Shown here in pieces: positions 1 to 9,497 of a stretch of 48,218 nucleotides of DNA; position 1 is the stretch's first letter, and each line of letters starts with the position of its first letter. A program made the translations under genes and the position numbers. Source of the DNA: Colivivens sp964452915. GTDB taxonomy: Bacteria > Bacteroidota > Bacteroidia > Bacteroidales > Bacteroidaceae. The stretch covers positions 1 to 48,218 of the forward strand of contig CAYVNW010000022.1 of NCBI GenBank assembly GCA_964452915.1, in the 5' to 3' direction. The notes under the pieces were generated by a model. It was not told the DNA's origin and ran no database searches. It saw nothing but the letters and a program-made list of their open reading frames with translations.

Positions 1-54
1 CGCCGACCCTCTGCTTGTAAGGCAGATGCTCTGAACCAGCTGAGCTAAACGCCC
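1..54 (-). tRNA. tRNA-Val (TAC), 3' part cut by window edge
   Basis: Read on the minus strand from 54 downward, the sequence opens with a 7-nt acceptor strand GGGCGTT, then the D-stem and loop (TAGCTCAG...), then a five-base-pair anticodon stem TCTGC/GCAGA enclosing the loop CTTACAA. The anticodon is therefore TAC, reading Val codons GTA/GTG. The T-arm and the 3' acceptor strand lie beyond position 1. A strong promoter lies 42 bp upstream. Confidence 0.9.
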
Positions 55-95
55 TTCTTCAAGGATTACAAACGTTTCCTTTCCGAAAGCGAGTG

Positions 96-126
96 CAAAG
101 GTAGACAAAAAATCTATCACCACAAA
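96..126 (-). promoter_or_regulatory. Bacteroidales-type promoter of tRNA-Val
   Basis: The minus strand carries TTTG at 123-126, a 19-nt spacer, and TACCTTTG at 96-103. This matches the Bacteroides -33 TTTG / -7 TAnnTTTG consensus with correct spacing, and it points at the tRNA starting at 54. The tRNA therefore probably has its own promoter rather than relying on read-through from the PAP2 gene. Confidence 0.75.
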
Positions 127-232
127 ATCTTTTCACTGTTTTTTTTCAGTTTTTTCCCGATAGACACTTTCAAGCTGGTAAACGGAGCCTTTTTTGCGCG
201 ACTTTGCTTCATGCATAAGCAAGTAACATTTG

Positions 233-922
233 CTAAACTCCTAAAGAGAGAGAGAATATGATTATAAAAATATAGTTCATAAAAATCACGGACAACAACA
301 CATTCATATCTTTCTTTTTATATCCGGTAGAAGTGAACTGGTCGGAGACTAATTTTGAAACATGCAACATAGATGAGAACTTCTCGTAGATGAAATAAAA
401 GAAAGCACCTATTAAGCAACCGACGACTCCACCTACCAGCACATCACCTAAAAAATGGACGCCAAGATACAGTCGTGTGAACGTAGTCGTCGCCGCCCAA
501 AAGAAAAGCGTTATTGTCACAGCCTTATAACGGAACAGACGTGAGAGGAACATAGCCATACAAAACGTATTGCATGCATGTCCGGAAAAGAAACCATAGC
601 GCCCTCCGCGATAGCCGTTAACCACATCAACCATATACATTATTGAAGGGTCTTGAGTAGGCCGAAACCTTCCGACCAATGGTTTCACAAGCCCCGAGCA
701 CGACATATCAGCAGTAGTCATCATAAGCGCGATAGTGACAAGTATGATTATTCCTCCACGAAGATCATTATTCCGAAAAAAAATCACGATTAGTGTTAAT
801 ATAATTAATGACCATGCCAACGTATTAGTTACACAAACAGCCAAGTTATCCCAAAATATGGAGTTGCTTCCATTAAGTAATAACGTAGCTTGTATATCTA
901 TGCCTTTAATATAATCAAACAT
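233..922 (-). CDS. PAP2-family membrane phosphatase
   Basis: A 229-residue integral membrane protein with the three signature motifs of type 2 phosphatidic acid phosphatases: K80 with RFRP at 85-88, SGH at 113-115, and R150/H156/D160. His115 and His156 are the expected phospho-acceptor and proton-transfer residues. The family removes phosphate from lipid substrates such as phosphatidate or undecaprenyl pyrophosphate; which one applies here cannot be read from the sequence. The frame can be opened at a TTG at 925, but the ATG at 922 is preferred and has an AGG about five bases upstream. It follows the bat operon by 26 bp on the same strand and is probably its last gene. Confidence 0.88.
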   Translation of the reverse strand: MFDYIKGIDIQATLLLNGSNSIFWDNLAVCVTNTLAWSLIILTLIVIFFRNNDLRGGIIILVTIALMMTTADMSCSGLVKPLVGRFRPTQDPSIMYMVDVVNGYRGGRYGFFSGHACNTFCMAMFLSRLFRYKAVTITLFFWAATTTFTRLYLGVHFLGDVLVGGVVGCLIGAFFYFIYEKFSSMLHVSKLVSDQFTSTGYKKKDMNVLLSVIFMNYIFIIIFSLSLGV

Positions 923-948
923 CAATACCTAATATTGTTCTTTAAATT

Positions 949-3558
949 TTATATTGTTTCAATATCACTAACAGGAATCCAACCGACTTTTCCTTCTTCC
1001 AACTTAATCTCCCTCCACTCTTTCATCGAATCATCAAGGATCTCCACCTTCGAACCTTCGTGAATAACAAATAAATCAGTACTGCTATCACTCGGAGAAC
1101 TTTTGACAGTTACCGCAGGTGCCATGACAACTGCATAATTGCGGTGTACTATTGTCATGTATTGAGACAGTGCGCTACAGTTTGCGACAATGGTTATAAT
1201 CAAGAATACCATTGCTGAATAGATTCCAGTTTTTCTACATCGTATATTGGACGTAAATGCATATACAAGAATACCGACAAGCATCAGAATGAAAGCAGTA
1301 ATGGCTAAGAAAAGCCAACTGTTGATATTCATCAAGTTGGTCATTTCTCTCCACCACGACACAAAGAACATTTCAGAAGCAGGGGTAACTTTATCAGTAG
1401 TCTTTCCGCGGGCCAAAGCCAAATTCGCCTTTGTATCACCATCACTTGGATCAAGCAACAACGCACGTTCATAATTAAGTATTGTTGGAGCTATTTCATC
1501 TAACTTGTAATAGCAATTACCCAAGTTGTAATATAATTCAGGAGCTATACCTTCTTTCTTTAGTATATCCTCGTAAATAGCAGCGGCGCCTTTGTAGTCT
1601 CCTTTTGAGTATAAGCTGTCTGCTTGTTGCTTTGTCTGCGCTGACATTGGTACAGACAACGACCATACAAACAGCAGTCCGACAATTGATAAGGCAGTCC
1701 TGCCACCATCCTTTTGTCCCGACGGTTTCCTTATATTATTCTCCATTTTACCTATAACGTTTACTGCACTATCATAAACAGACTCCATATTCTTATTAGG
1801 ATTTCCGGGAGCATAGCGGGCGAACTCACATTCGTTTAATGTTTTTATAAACTCATCTATCAAATCCTGTTCCACTTGCTTTTCGCCCAACTGTGCATTT
1901 ACTGTTTCCTTGTTAAGTGAAGCAAGAGGTATATTGAGCTTGTCAGCTATATAGCCCCATAATGCACGCATCACTTCATCATAAAATTCACTCTGATTCT
2001 TCTGCACAAGTAACTTGTAAGCGACCTTCAACCGCTTCTTTGCAACTTTGTTAGCTCGTTTGCCACGACTTTTGGCGATGTTGGCATTATCCTTTAATTT
2101 TTGATGTCCTATAGCAAGAACCACAAAAAACAGAATTAAAGGAATTATATAAGCCATCCAATATTTCCATGAACCAAAGAAATTGTCATTTGGAAGATGT
2201 GTTTTGACCTTGTTAGTCTTTATGTACCGAATATCCTGATTAAGTTCTTTTACATCCTGCTGATTATTCGTGTAGCTCGACATCGTTCCGCCCGTACCTG
2301 TACCCTTATTCACCTTAATCGTATACGGTTCCGTCTTCAGCGTCTTATAAGTGTGTGTTGAAGTATCGAAATAGACGAATTCAGCAGCAGGGATCGTATA
2401 CGTCCCTTGATGACGTGGAACTGCAAGATATTCAAATTCTCTTGTACCCGACAAACCATTTCTGTTTAGAGAGAAGTTATCGTTTGTTTTGGCGTCATAA
2501 GTTTCGAAATCCTTAGGGAAGTTTACCTCTGGTGTTGATATCAACTTCATGTTTCCAGTACCTTTTACTTTAATTTTCAATGTTATAGCATCATTGGCCT
2601 TGACTTCATTCGCACTGACTGATGATGACACACTGAAAGTACCGACAGCACCAGAGAAATTAGTTGGTTTGGAAGGCAAAGGAGTGACATGGATTGTCAA
2701 CTTTGGAGTTGCAATCTTTTTTTTGACTTCCACCATGGAATTGCCATTAAAGAAAGCCTCAATAGGATCAACTGTGCGATTTGGTTGAACAACTACTCCC
2801 TCGTAGGTTATGGAAGGGATTTCCAACGTTCCGGACTTTTGTGGGAAAAGGACATACTGCGTCCACACAACAGTATGGTAAACTCTGCCATTATAGGTTT
2901 CAGTCGTAAATTCCTTATTCAATGGAAGCTTTATCTCTTGTATTTGAAAGCCATCGAGCGTTGGCAACTTGCCGTCGAGTTGAGTCAGATTGACTAATGT
3001 ATATAATTTATATGTTACCAATATGGCTTCCTGCTCATATACTTTTGTTCTGCTGGCTGTTGCTGTCATAAACAGATCAGACGAAGATATTGCGGTCGAT
3101 TGAGGTTGCGAAGTGACCGTACCTCTCTGGCGTGACTGCTGTTGTCCGTTATACTGTGAGCCTCCACCTCCTGTCGAAGCCACAACTTTTATTTTCAAGC
3201 TCTGCGACTGGTAAGTTTTTCCATTAACTCTGATACTTGCCGGAGGGACAGTATATGTACCTGTCTTCTGAGCCATCAAAGTAAACGTATAGGTATACGA
3301 ACTGCTTTGCGTTGTATTACCATTAATAATTTGGATACTACTTTGCGATGAAGTACTTGGGCCATATATCACGTCAAATCCGTTAAACGACGGATATGAG
3401 AAATCCGAAACATCTTGGGAACTCACACTGTATTGTATACGGAATTTCTCTCCGACTTCAACCACCGAAGGAGCAGAAGCGCGGAATGTTACATTGTCTG
3501 CGCTAATATGTAGTATTCCGGACATTGCCACAAAGGCTATGATAAATAATTTCTTCAT
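949..3558 (-). CDS. batD: BatD-BatE fusion protein (aerotolerance operon)
   Basis: An 869-residue protein. The frame stays open upstream to 3672, but the ATG at 3558 starts a clear signal peptide and lies just after the batC stop at 3599. Residues 1-20 are the signal; 21-430 are periplasmic beta-sandwich repeats typical of BatD (oxygen tolerance domain); 467-485 is a membrane span followed by a basic cytoplasmic stretch. Residues 621-640 form a second hydrophobic segment that resembles a signal peptide. Residues 643-715 are TPR-like, 748-768 and 778-798 are membrane spans, and 805-867 form an SH3-like domain. This second half matches BatE of Bacteroides, which is usually a separate gene. An internal ATG at 1746 (residue 605), preceded by ATAGGTAA, could be a vestigial or working BatE start. 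The biochemical role of Bat proteins is poorly defined; they are linked to oxidative stress tolerance. Confidence 0.88.
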   Translation of the reverse strand: MKKLFIIAFVAMSGILHISADNVTFRASAPSVVEVGEKFRIQYSVSSQDVSDFSYPSFNGFDVIYGPSTSSQSSIQIINGNTTQSSSYTYTFTLMAQKTGTYTVPPASIRVNGKTYQSQSLKIKVVASTGGGGSQYNGQQQSRQRGTVTSQPQSTAISSSDLFMTATASRTKVYEQEAILVTYKLYTLVNLTQLDGKLPTLDGFQIQEIKLPLNKEFTTETYNGRVYHTVVWTQYVLFPQKSGTLEIPSITYEGVVVQPNRTVDPIEAFFNGNSMVEVKKKIATPKLTIHVTPLPSKPTNFSGAVGTFSVSSSVSANEVKANDAITLKIKVKGTGNMKLISTPEVNFPKDFETYDAKTNDNFSLNRNGLSGTREFEYLAVPRHQGTYTIPAAEFVYFDTSTHTYKTLKTEPYTIKVNKGTGTGGTMSSYTNNQQDVKELNQDIRYIKTNKVKTHLPNDNFFGSWKYWMAYIIPLILFFVVLAIGHQKLKDNANIAKSRGKRANKVAKKRLKVAYKLLVQKNQSEFYDEVMRALWGYIADKLNIPLASLNKETVNAQLGEKQVEQDLIDEFIKTLNECEFARYAPGNPNKNMESVYDSAVNVIGKMENNIRKPSGQKDGGRTALSIVGLLFVWSLSVPMSAQTKQQADSLYSKGDYKGAAAIYEDILKKEGIAPELYYNLGNCYYKLDEIAPTILNYERALLLDPSDGDTKANLALARGKTTDKVTPASEMFFVSWWREMTNLMNINSWLFLAITAFILMLVGILVYAFTSNIRCRKTGIYSAMVFLIITIVANCSALSQYMTIVHRNYAVVMAPAVTVKSSPSDSSTDLFVIHEGSKVEILDDSMKEWREIKLEEGKVGWIPVSDIETI

Positions 3559-3598
3559 ATCACTACTTTTAAAACTGAACATAAAGTAAAGAGCCGTC

Positions 3599-4407
3599 TT
3601 ACCAATCTTTATCCAATCCACGGCTATGAGCCCGCTCTGCTTTTTGAACTTTGCGTTGCACCGCCTTTTCATCTTGTTGAGCAGAATTCAGCAACTGTTC
3701 AGCGGTTTTCTCATCCATTTGGCCTTCCTGCTGATTATCCTTGTNNNNNNNNNNNNNNNNNNNNNNNNNNNNNNNNNNNNNNNNNNNNNNNNNNNNNNNN
3801 NNNNNNNNNNNNNNNNNNNNNNNNNNNNNNNNNNNNNNNNNNNNTCCTTGTTCTGATCCTGTTTGTCCTTGTTCTGATCCTGCTGGTTTTGCTTATTGTC
3901 ATTACCATTATTGCCGTTGTTCTGCTGGTTCTTCTTCAGCATATATTGCGCCATTGCAAGATTATAGCGGGTTTCGTTATCATTAGGGTTACAACGGAGC
4001 GCACTTTTATACAGTTCTACAGCTTGTGCGAACGATTTTACGGCATCGGGGCTATTAGCTTTCATTAAGTTACGCCCAGTGATATACGACATATTACCCA
4101 TATTATGATATACAAACGCTTTTTTTTCCGGTGTCTCTGCAACCTGAGCTAAAGCCTGCTTATATTGTTCAAAAGCGACAGAGTCCTTATTCTGGAAAGC
4201 GAGGGAATTACCCAAATTATAAAACGCCTCAAGTGATTTATTCTTATCGAGGGCTTTATGATAATATGTTTCCGCTTTGTTGAAATCTTTGTCGCGGAAA
4301 TATTTATTGCCAATGCGTATATAATCCCTGTCACTATTTTGTGCATATGAAACAGTAGCACAAAAACAGAAACACAAGCCTAATATATATTTTACACAAG
4401 TCATCAT
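3599..4407 (-). CDS. batC: BatC, TPR protein (interrupted by an assembly gap)
   Basis: An exported TPR protein of the aerotolerance operon. Residues 1-22 are a signal peptide, residues 29-155 hold TPR helices, and then comes a low-complexity Asn/Gln/Lys/Asp tail. The tail runs into a 100-N gap at 3745-3844. After the gap the apparent continuation in the upstream frame gives a nonsense tail. Another frame instead gives a typical BatC C-terminus (KDNQQEGQMDEKTAEQLL, then an EKAVQRK stretch) ending at TAA 3599-3601. For one intact reading frame the real gap must be 2 modulo 3 in length, so the 100 Ns are only a placeholder. Start: ATGATG at 4407/4404. The AGGAGG upstream sits 2 nt from the first ATG and 5 nt from the second, so 4404 may be used. 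The gene ends 40 bp before batD. Confidence 0.85.
3745..3844. other. Assembly gap (100 N) inside batC
   Basis: Exactly 100 Ns, the usual placeholder for a gap of unknown size. The reading frames on its two sides do not agree at this length. It directly abuts a 21-bp tandem repeat, so a collapsed repeat is the likely cause. Confidence 0.98.
3845..3886 (-). repeat. 21-bp tandem repeat coding for the BatC Asp/Gln/Asn/Lys tail
   Basis: Two adjacent 21-bp units (3845-3865 and 3866-3886) share their first 17 bases and differ only near the end. Each encodes seven residues of the type QDQNKDK. The array reaches the edge of the N gap, so more units are probably hidden within it. Confidence 0.85.
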
Positions 4408-4425
4408 TACCTCCTATTACACATA

Positions 4426-5442
4426 TTACTTAAACAACTTTATTCTGCTTAAAAGTCCGTTCTTCTTATCCATTATGCATATTTCGACACATAAAACGAC
4501 AAACAGCAAAATAGCGACAGCCACGAACTGCTCATCGTACTCTGAATACATAGAAGTAGTAAAATCTTCTTTCTGCATTTTAGCGATTTCATTATCCAGT
4601 AGTATTTGTGCGTCATCAGTACGATCTACATGCATATATACGCCGTTGCCTGCCTTTGCGATTTCCTTGCCTACAGACTCATTCAGTTTTGTAGTCACCA
4701 CGTTGCCCTCTTTGTCCTTCTTAAACTGATTATTTCCTAAAGGGATAGGGCCGCCTTGTGGTGTTCCAATTGATAATACAAATATACGTATACCCTTCTC
4801 TTTCGCTTCCTTTGCTGCTTCAATAGCACCATCCTCATTATCTTCTGCATCGGTTATAAGTATTAACGCCTTTCCTGCAGTCGATTTCATGTTAAATCCG
4901 GCAATAGCCCGTCTGATTGCATCACCCAAATCGGTTCCCTGCAATGAGATAGTCTTAGGATCGAGTTGGTCAAGGAACATCTTTGCCGACACATAATCGG
5001 ACGTGATTGGCAAAAGAGTTACGGAAGTACCCGCAAATGCGACCAAGCCGAGCCGGTCCTCATCGAGTTGATCAATGAGTTTGCTGACAATCATCTTAGC
5101 TTTTCCTAAACGGTTAGGCGATATATCTTGACACAACATAGAGTTTGAAACATCAACAGCAATAATTGCCTCTATACCCGACCGTTTATACTCCTCGTTA
5201 CGCATACCGTACTGAGGTCGGGCCAAGATGAATATGATAAGCGCAAGTGCAAGCATCATCAACGAGAATTTTATTACAGGTCTGGCTGTAGATACATTCG
5301 GCATAAGATGATCAAGAAGGCGCAAATCTCCAAATCTTTTGAGTCTCACAGTTCTTTGATGTCTCAGCCATATAAACAAGGCAATACAAACAGGAATAAG
5401 AATCAGAAGATACAAATATGTAGGATGTGCAAATCTAAACAT
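4426..5442 (-). CDS. batB: BatB, von Willebrand A domain membrane protein
   Basis: A 338-residue protein with two N-terminal membrane spans (about 8-26 and 58-74), a VWA domain, and a C-terminal membrane span (about 307-325). The metal-ion-dependent adhesion site is complete: DVSNS at 97-101, Thr170 and Asp198. In Bacteroides, BatA and BatB are paired membrane VWA proteins of the aerotolerance operon and are thought to form a complex with the other Bat proteins; the partner contacts are not defined. The ATG at 5442 lies 38 bp after batA, and batC begins 18 bp after the stop. Confidence 0.93.
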   Translation of the reverse strand: MFRFAHPTYLYLLILIPVCIALFIWLRHQRTVRLKRFGDLRLLDHLMPNVSTARPVIKFSLMMLALALIIFILARPQYGMRNEEYKRSGIEAIIAVDVSNSMLCQDISPNRLGKAKMIVSKLIDQLDEDRLGLVAFAGTSVTLLPITSDYVSAKMFLDQLDPKTISLQGTDLGDAIRRAIAGFNMKSTAGKALILITDAEDNEDGAIEAAKEAKEKGIRIFVLSIGTPQGGPIPLGNNQFKKDKEGNVVTTKLNESVGKEIAKAGNGVYMHVDRTDDAQILLDNEIAKMQKEDFTTSMYSEYDEQFVAVAILLFVVLCVEICIMDKKNGLLSRIKLFK

Positions 5443-5480
5443 TTCTTACTTACATTTTCAATTGAACATTTTCATTTGTC

Positions 5481-6470
5481 CTATGGAAGTCTTCGCAGAA
5501 CCACCATCCGTACAAATAACTCAAGGAGCAGCACGCACAAAGCTGCCAAAGCGAATGGTTCGAACAATTCACCTCGTTTGCTATATTGGCGCACGCTAAA
5601 TTTAGTACGCTCCATTTTATCTATATCATTATAGATTGCATCAAGTTCAGCATTACGCTTCGCACGGAAATATTGTCCGCCGGTTTCTTTTGACACTTGC
5701 CTCATGGTTGCCTCATCAATCTCCACCGGCAATTGTATAGTGCCTCCGGTAGGTAAAGGATAAGGAGCCATTCCGGTCGTACCTATACCGATAGTATATA
5801 TGCGGACTTTTTGTCGTTTAGCAATCTCTGCGGCTGTAACAGGTGAGATATTACCTGCATTATTCACACCATCAGTAAGCAAAATGATAACCTTTGACTT
5901 TGCCTTACTCTCACGCAGTCTTAGTAATGCATTCATGATACCATCGCCGATAGCAGTGCCGTCATCGATTGTGCCATTAGCAGCCATTTGAGTATCAGCA
6001 CTGTTATACAGGTTCATCAATGTAGCATGGTCTGTTGTGAGCGGGCATTGAGTATAAGCTTCGCCCGCGAAGAAAGTCAGTCCGATATTGTCATTGACCC
6101 TCTTCTCTACAAACCGTTCTGCAATCTCACGCAACGCTTCCACGCGGTTAGGTTTAAAATCCTGTGCAAGCATACTTGTTGACACATCGACAGCGAGCAT
6201 GATATCAATACCTTCGACATCAGTATCGCTCCACGAGTGCTTGCTCTGCGGGCGTGCTAATATACATACCACAAGTATTATCAGCAATATGCGCAATATA
6301 AACGGCGTATGAATAAAATAGCATCTAAAAGATTTAGGCAGATCCTTGTATCTGCCTGCTTCAGGCATACGCAGAGTAGGCTCACTTTTTTTGTGTCTCA
6401 GTACGTACCATATTATATAAGGTATCAGTACCGCAAGAAGTATAAAAAAATATGGGTTTGCAAATACCAT
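5481..6470 (-). CDS. batA: BatA, von Willebrand A domain membrane protein
   Basis: A 329-residue protein built like BatB: N-terminal spans at about 7-24 and 54-72, a VWA domain with MIDAS motif DVSTS at 95-99, a TIDDGTAIGD segment, LLTDGVNNAG, and a C-terminal hydrophobic span near the end. Intact MIDAS residues suggest metal-dependent protein binding in the periplasm or at the membrane. It sits between the DUF4381-like gene (15 bp upstream) and batB, which is the standard order of the Bacteroides bat operon. Confidence 0.93.
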   Translation of the reverse strand: MVFANPYFFILLAVLIPYIIWYVLRHKKSEPTLRMPEAGRYKDLPKSFRCYFIHTPFILRILLIILVVCILARPQSKHSWSDTDVEGIDIMLAVDVSTSMLAQDFKPNRVEALREIAERFVEKRVNDNIGLTFFAGEAYTQCPLTTDHATLMNLYNSADTQMAANGTIDDGTAIGDGIMNALLRLRESKAKSKVIILLTDGVNNAGNISPVTAAEIAKRQKVRIYTIGIGTTGMAPYPLPTGGTIQLPVEIDEATMRQVSKETGGQYFRAKRNAELDAIYNDIDKMERTKFSVRQYSKRGELFEPFALAALCVLLLELFVRMVVLRRLP

Positions 6471-6485
6471 AATACTATACGCTTT

Positions 6486-7562
6486 TTATATCCAAAGATA
6501 ATACAACCTATATGCGAGGAAACATACAACTACTATAATCGCAATAATAGCCACCGCTATACAAGCGATTAACACAGCCTTTCTGACCTTTGAGCGTTTC
6601 TCCTCGACAAGGATCTCCTTAGGAGGCAGCTTCGGATCCTCCTCTTTTTTGGTTTGATTTATATACTCAACAGCAGTGACCAAATTACGGTCGTTCTCAT
6701 TGATAAGCGTTGTAAACTTAGCGAATTTCACCAAGTCAGCTGTTTTAAACAATTCCTGCAGTTCCATCAAAGCTTCTTCGTCATTCTCTGCCTGTAAACG
6801 TTGGATGATTTCCGTTGAAGTCATTTCCATTGCATTAAATCCAAACCGCTCTGAAATATATTGCCGCAGTACATCCGTCAACTGAGTATAATATTCTTTT
6901 GAGTCCTCACTTTGCACAAGATTTTCCTCCTTTATATGGGCAATCTTTTGCATAGCAAGTTTGTGAGGAGCAATATGCTGATTGAATCTGATACGGTGGA
7001 TGATAGGTTTGTTGGTAACTAAACGTATAAACACATACACCAATAAGGCTATCAACACGAGCAAAATGGCTCCCAGCAAGATAACAGGAACCCAATCGTC
7101 CCAACTGAACTGAGGCTTCATCTCCGGTTTAAATCCAAAGATACTATCAACCTGAGTCGTATCAACACTAAAAGTGATAACCTTCAGAGCTAAGTTGTTC
7201 GAGCTATACTTTTTCCCATCGACCTTGACTTCCATAGGAGGAATATAGTAAAGTGCTGAATCAAACGACGTGACTATGTACTTTTGTGTCAACACCATGC
7301 GTTTACCTCCATTGATCATTTCTGTATCAGGGCCGACTGCCTGCAAGAATTCCAATCCGGGAATAATTTGCTGCATAGAATCATAATGCACAAATTCCAC
7401 ATTTTTCCCTGCGTCGGCACTCACTTCCAAAGTGATTCCGACCTGTTGTCCTATAAAGATCCTCGTCGAGTCAATCTTAGCGTCAACAGATACCTGGGCA
7501 TTGGAAATCCAACAATAGGACGACATCAGACAAACTGCTATTACAAGTAATTTATTTCTCAT
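6486..7562 (-). CDS. DUF4381-like membrane protein of the bat operon
   Basis: A 358-residue protein with a signal peptide (1-22), a periplasmic beta-rich domain resembling part of BatD (about 23-150), a membrane span at 157-180, an acidic-basic helical cytoplasmic region (190-320), and a second span at 329-351. A homologous gene sits between DUF58 and batA in many Bacteroidetes; the DUF4381 link is by layout and general likeness, not a database match. Start: a TTG at 7565 opens the frame, but the ATG at 7562 overlaps the DUF58 stop by one base (TGATG) and is preceded by AAGGAGGAG, so it is chosen. That arrangement suggests translational coupling. Confidence 0.75.
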   Translation of the reverse strand: MRNKLLVIAVCLMSSYCWISNAQVSVDAKIDSTRIFIGQQVGITLEVSADAGKNVEFVHYDSMQQIIPGLEFLQAVGPDTEMINGGKRMVLTQKYIVTSFDSALYYIPPMEVKVDGKKYSSNNLALKVITFSVDTTQVDSIFGFKPEMKPQFSWDDWVPVILLGAILLVLIALLVYVFIRLVTNKPIIHRIRFNQHIAPHKLAMQKIAHIKEENLVQSEDSKEYYTQLTDVLRQYISERFGFNAMEMTSTEIIQRLQAENDEEALMELQELFKTADLVKFAKFTTLINENDRNLVTAVEYINQTKKEEDPKLPPKEILVEEKRSKVRKAVLIACIAVAIIAIIVVVCFLAYRLYYLWI

Positions 7563-8431
7563 CAACTCCTCCTTCTAAACAAGTTCATAAGTGATTTGAC
7601 ATAATCCTCATCTGTCCGTACAGATATATTATCCACATTAGACTTTGTGAACACCGTATTCAAATTTGACTGATGCTGTATCCACCACTCGCGATGGGTC
7701 CGTCTGACCGCCGACGATGAAGTATCAACATACACATCTTCGCCAGTTTCAGCATCTTTGAGCTTTATCAATCCGACTTGTGGCAATTCTGTCATACGCT
7801 GGTCATAAACCTGTATGGCTACAACATCATGCCTACGGTTGGCAATAGTCAGTTGTTGCTGAAAATCCTTGTGATTATAAAAATCGCTGAGCAAAAAAAC
7901 CGTGCAACGTTTCTTTATAGCATTTGTCATGAATTCGACCGCCTGGCCAATATCAGTCCGTTCACTTTTAGGCTTGAGACTGAGCAGCTCGCGTATAATC
8001 AGCAATATATGTTTGCGACCCTTTTTAGGCGGAATGAACTTCTCAATTCTGTCAGAGAAGAATATTACACCTATTTTATCATTGTTCTCTATAGCAGAGA
8101 ATGCAAGTGTTGCAGCAATTTCTGTAACTACCTGCCGCTTAGTGTTACCTATAGTTCCAAAATCAAGACTTCCGGACACATCGACCATCAAAATAACGGT
8201 CAATTCGCGTTCCTCTTCGAATACTTTGACATATGGTTTACCAAATCGCGCTGTAACATTCCAGTCTATGTCCCGAACGTCATCACCGAACTGGTATTCA
8301 CGCACTTCAGAGAAAGCCATACCTCTTCCCTTAAACGCAGAGTGGTACTCGCCAGCAAAAATATTATTGGAGAGTCCACGAGTCTTAATTTCAATTTTTC
8401 TAACTTGACTAAGCAGTTCTGAAGTCTCCAT
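7562..8431 (-). CDS. DUF58 domain protein (MoxR-associated)
   Basis: A 289-residue soluble protein. It has the hallmark DUF58 segment YQFGDDVRDIDWNVTAR at 46-62 and a VWA-like core with an intact DVSGS at 84-88. DUF58 proteins are encoded next to MoxR ATPases and are thought to be their partners or substrates in chaperone-like metal or cofactor insertion. The gene is 36 bp downstream of moxR and overlaps the next start by one base. Confidence 0.92.
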   Translation of the reverse strand: METSELLSQVRKIEIKTRGLSNNIFAGEYHSAFKGRGMAFSEVREYQFGDDVRDIDWNVTARFGKPYVKVFEEERELTVILMVDVSGSLDFGTIGNTKRQVVTEIAATLAFSAIENNDKIGVIFFSDRIEKFIPPKKGRKHILLIIRELLSLKPKSERTDIGQAVEFMTNAIKKRCTVFLLSDFYNHKDFQQQLTIANRRHDVVAIQVYDQRMTELPQVGLIKLKDAETGEDVYVDTSSSAVRRTHREWWIQHQSNLNTVFTKSNVDNISVRTDEDYVKSLMNLFRRRS

Positions 8432-8467
8432 TCATTCTACGCTTTGACAATTATGTATCTTATGACA

Positions 8468-9460
8468 CTATGGCACCTCAACTTTATTCAGGACTTTGCT
8501 CACAATTTCCTCCGAAGTGACATTGCTTGCTTCAGCCTCGTACGTAAGTCCAATACGGTGGCGTAATACATCGTGTGCAATAGCACGGACATCTTCAGGA
8601 ATTACATACCCACGGCGTTTTATGAAAGCATATGCACGTGCAGCCAGTGCCAGATTAATTGATGCACGAGGTGAGCCGCCAAATGCGATAAGTCCTTTTA
8701 GTTCTTTCAAGTTATATTTTTCCGGATAACGGGTTGCGAATACGATGTCGGCTATATATTGTTCGATCTTCTCATCAATATATACTTCACGAACGACTTT
8801 CCGCGCAGCTTCAATATCGGCAGTTCCCATGATAGGAGTAATTTGTGGTTCATCTCCTGTTATGTTCTGACGTATGATTTTCTTTTCCTCTTCGATTTTC
8901 GGATAATCTATCACAACCTTCAGCATAAAACGGTCGACTTGCGCCTCAGGGAGAGGGTATGTGCCTTCCTGCTCGATAGGGTTTTGTGTTGCAAGAACCA
9001 AGAACGGTTTAGGCAACTCGAATGTGGAGGTTCCGATGGTTACCTGTCGTTCCTGCATTGCTTCGAGCAAAGCACTTTGTACTTTTGCCGGAGCACGGTT
9101 TATTTCGTCAGCCAATACGAAATTTGCAAATACAGGGCCCTGCTTTGCTACAAACTGTCCATCCTTCTGACTATAAATCATTGTACCGATAACATCGGCA
9201 GGAAGAAGGTCGGGTGTGAATTGGATTCTACTGAATTTTGCATCAATGAGCGAAGCTAACGTACGTATTGCTTTTGTTTTTGCAAGACCAGGTACACCTT
9301 CTAACAGAACGTGTCCGTCAGAGAGCAATCCAATCAAAAGAGAATCTACAAGGTGCTTCTGACCGACAATAACCTGGTCCATTCCAGACACGAGATTTGT
9401 TACGAAGGAACTTTGTCTCTCAATGCGTTCGTTCAACTCGCGAATATCTACAACTGCCAT
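8468..9460 (-). CDS. moxR: MoxR-family AAA+ ATPase
   Basis: A 330-residue AAA+ ATPase. Walker A is GVPGLAKT at 55-62 and Walker B is FVLADE at 114-119. The segment NRAPAKVQSALLEAM that follows is strongly conserved in MoxR. Cytoplasmic; the family acts as a chaperone that uses ATP to assemble or activate VWA-domain partners, which fits the three downstream genes with VWA folds (DUF58, BatA, BatB). It is the first gene of the operon. The ATG at 9460 is the only good start. Confidence 0.95.
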   Translation of the reverse strand: MAVVDIRELNERIERQSSFVTNLVSGMDQVIVGQKHLVDSLLIGLLSDGHVLLEGVPGLAKTKAIRTLASLIDAKFSRIQFTPDLLPADVIGTMIYSQKDGQFVAKQGPVFANFVLADEINRAPAKVQSALLEAMQERQVTIGTSTFELPKPFLVLATQNPIEQEGTYPLPEAQVDRFMLKVVIDYPKIEEEKKIIRQNITGDEPQITPIMGTADIEAARKVVREVYIDEKIEQYIADIVFATRYPEKYNLKELKGLIAFGGSPRASINLALAARAYAFIKRRGYVIPEDVRAIAHDVLRHRIGLTYEAEASNVTSEEIVSKVLNKVEVP

Positions 9461-9497
9461 AAAACTATTATATCTATTTATTTGTTTTTTTCAAAAG

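Noticed and set aside
7778..8422. A 214-residue plus-strand open frame opposite DUF58.
   Set aside because: It runs antisense to a well-supported gene, has no domain-like sequence, and many such frames occur opposite real genes here.
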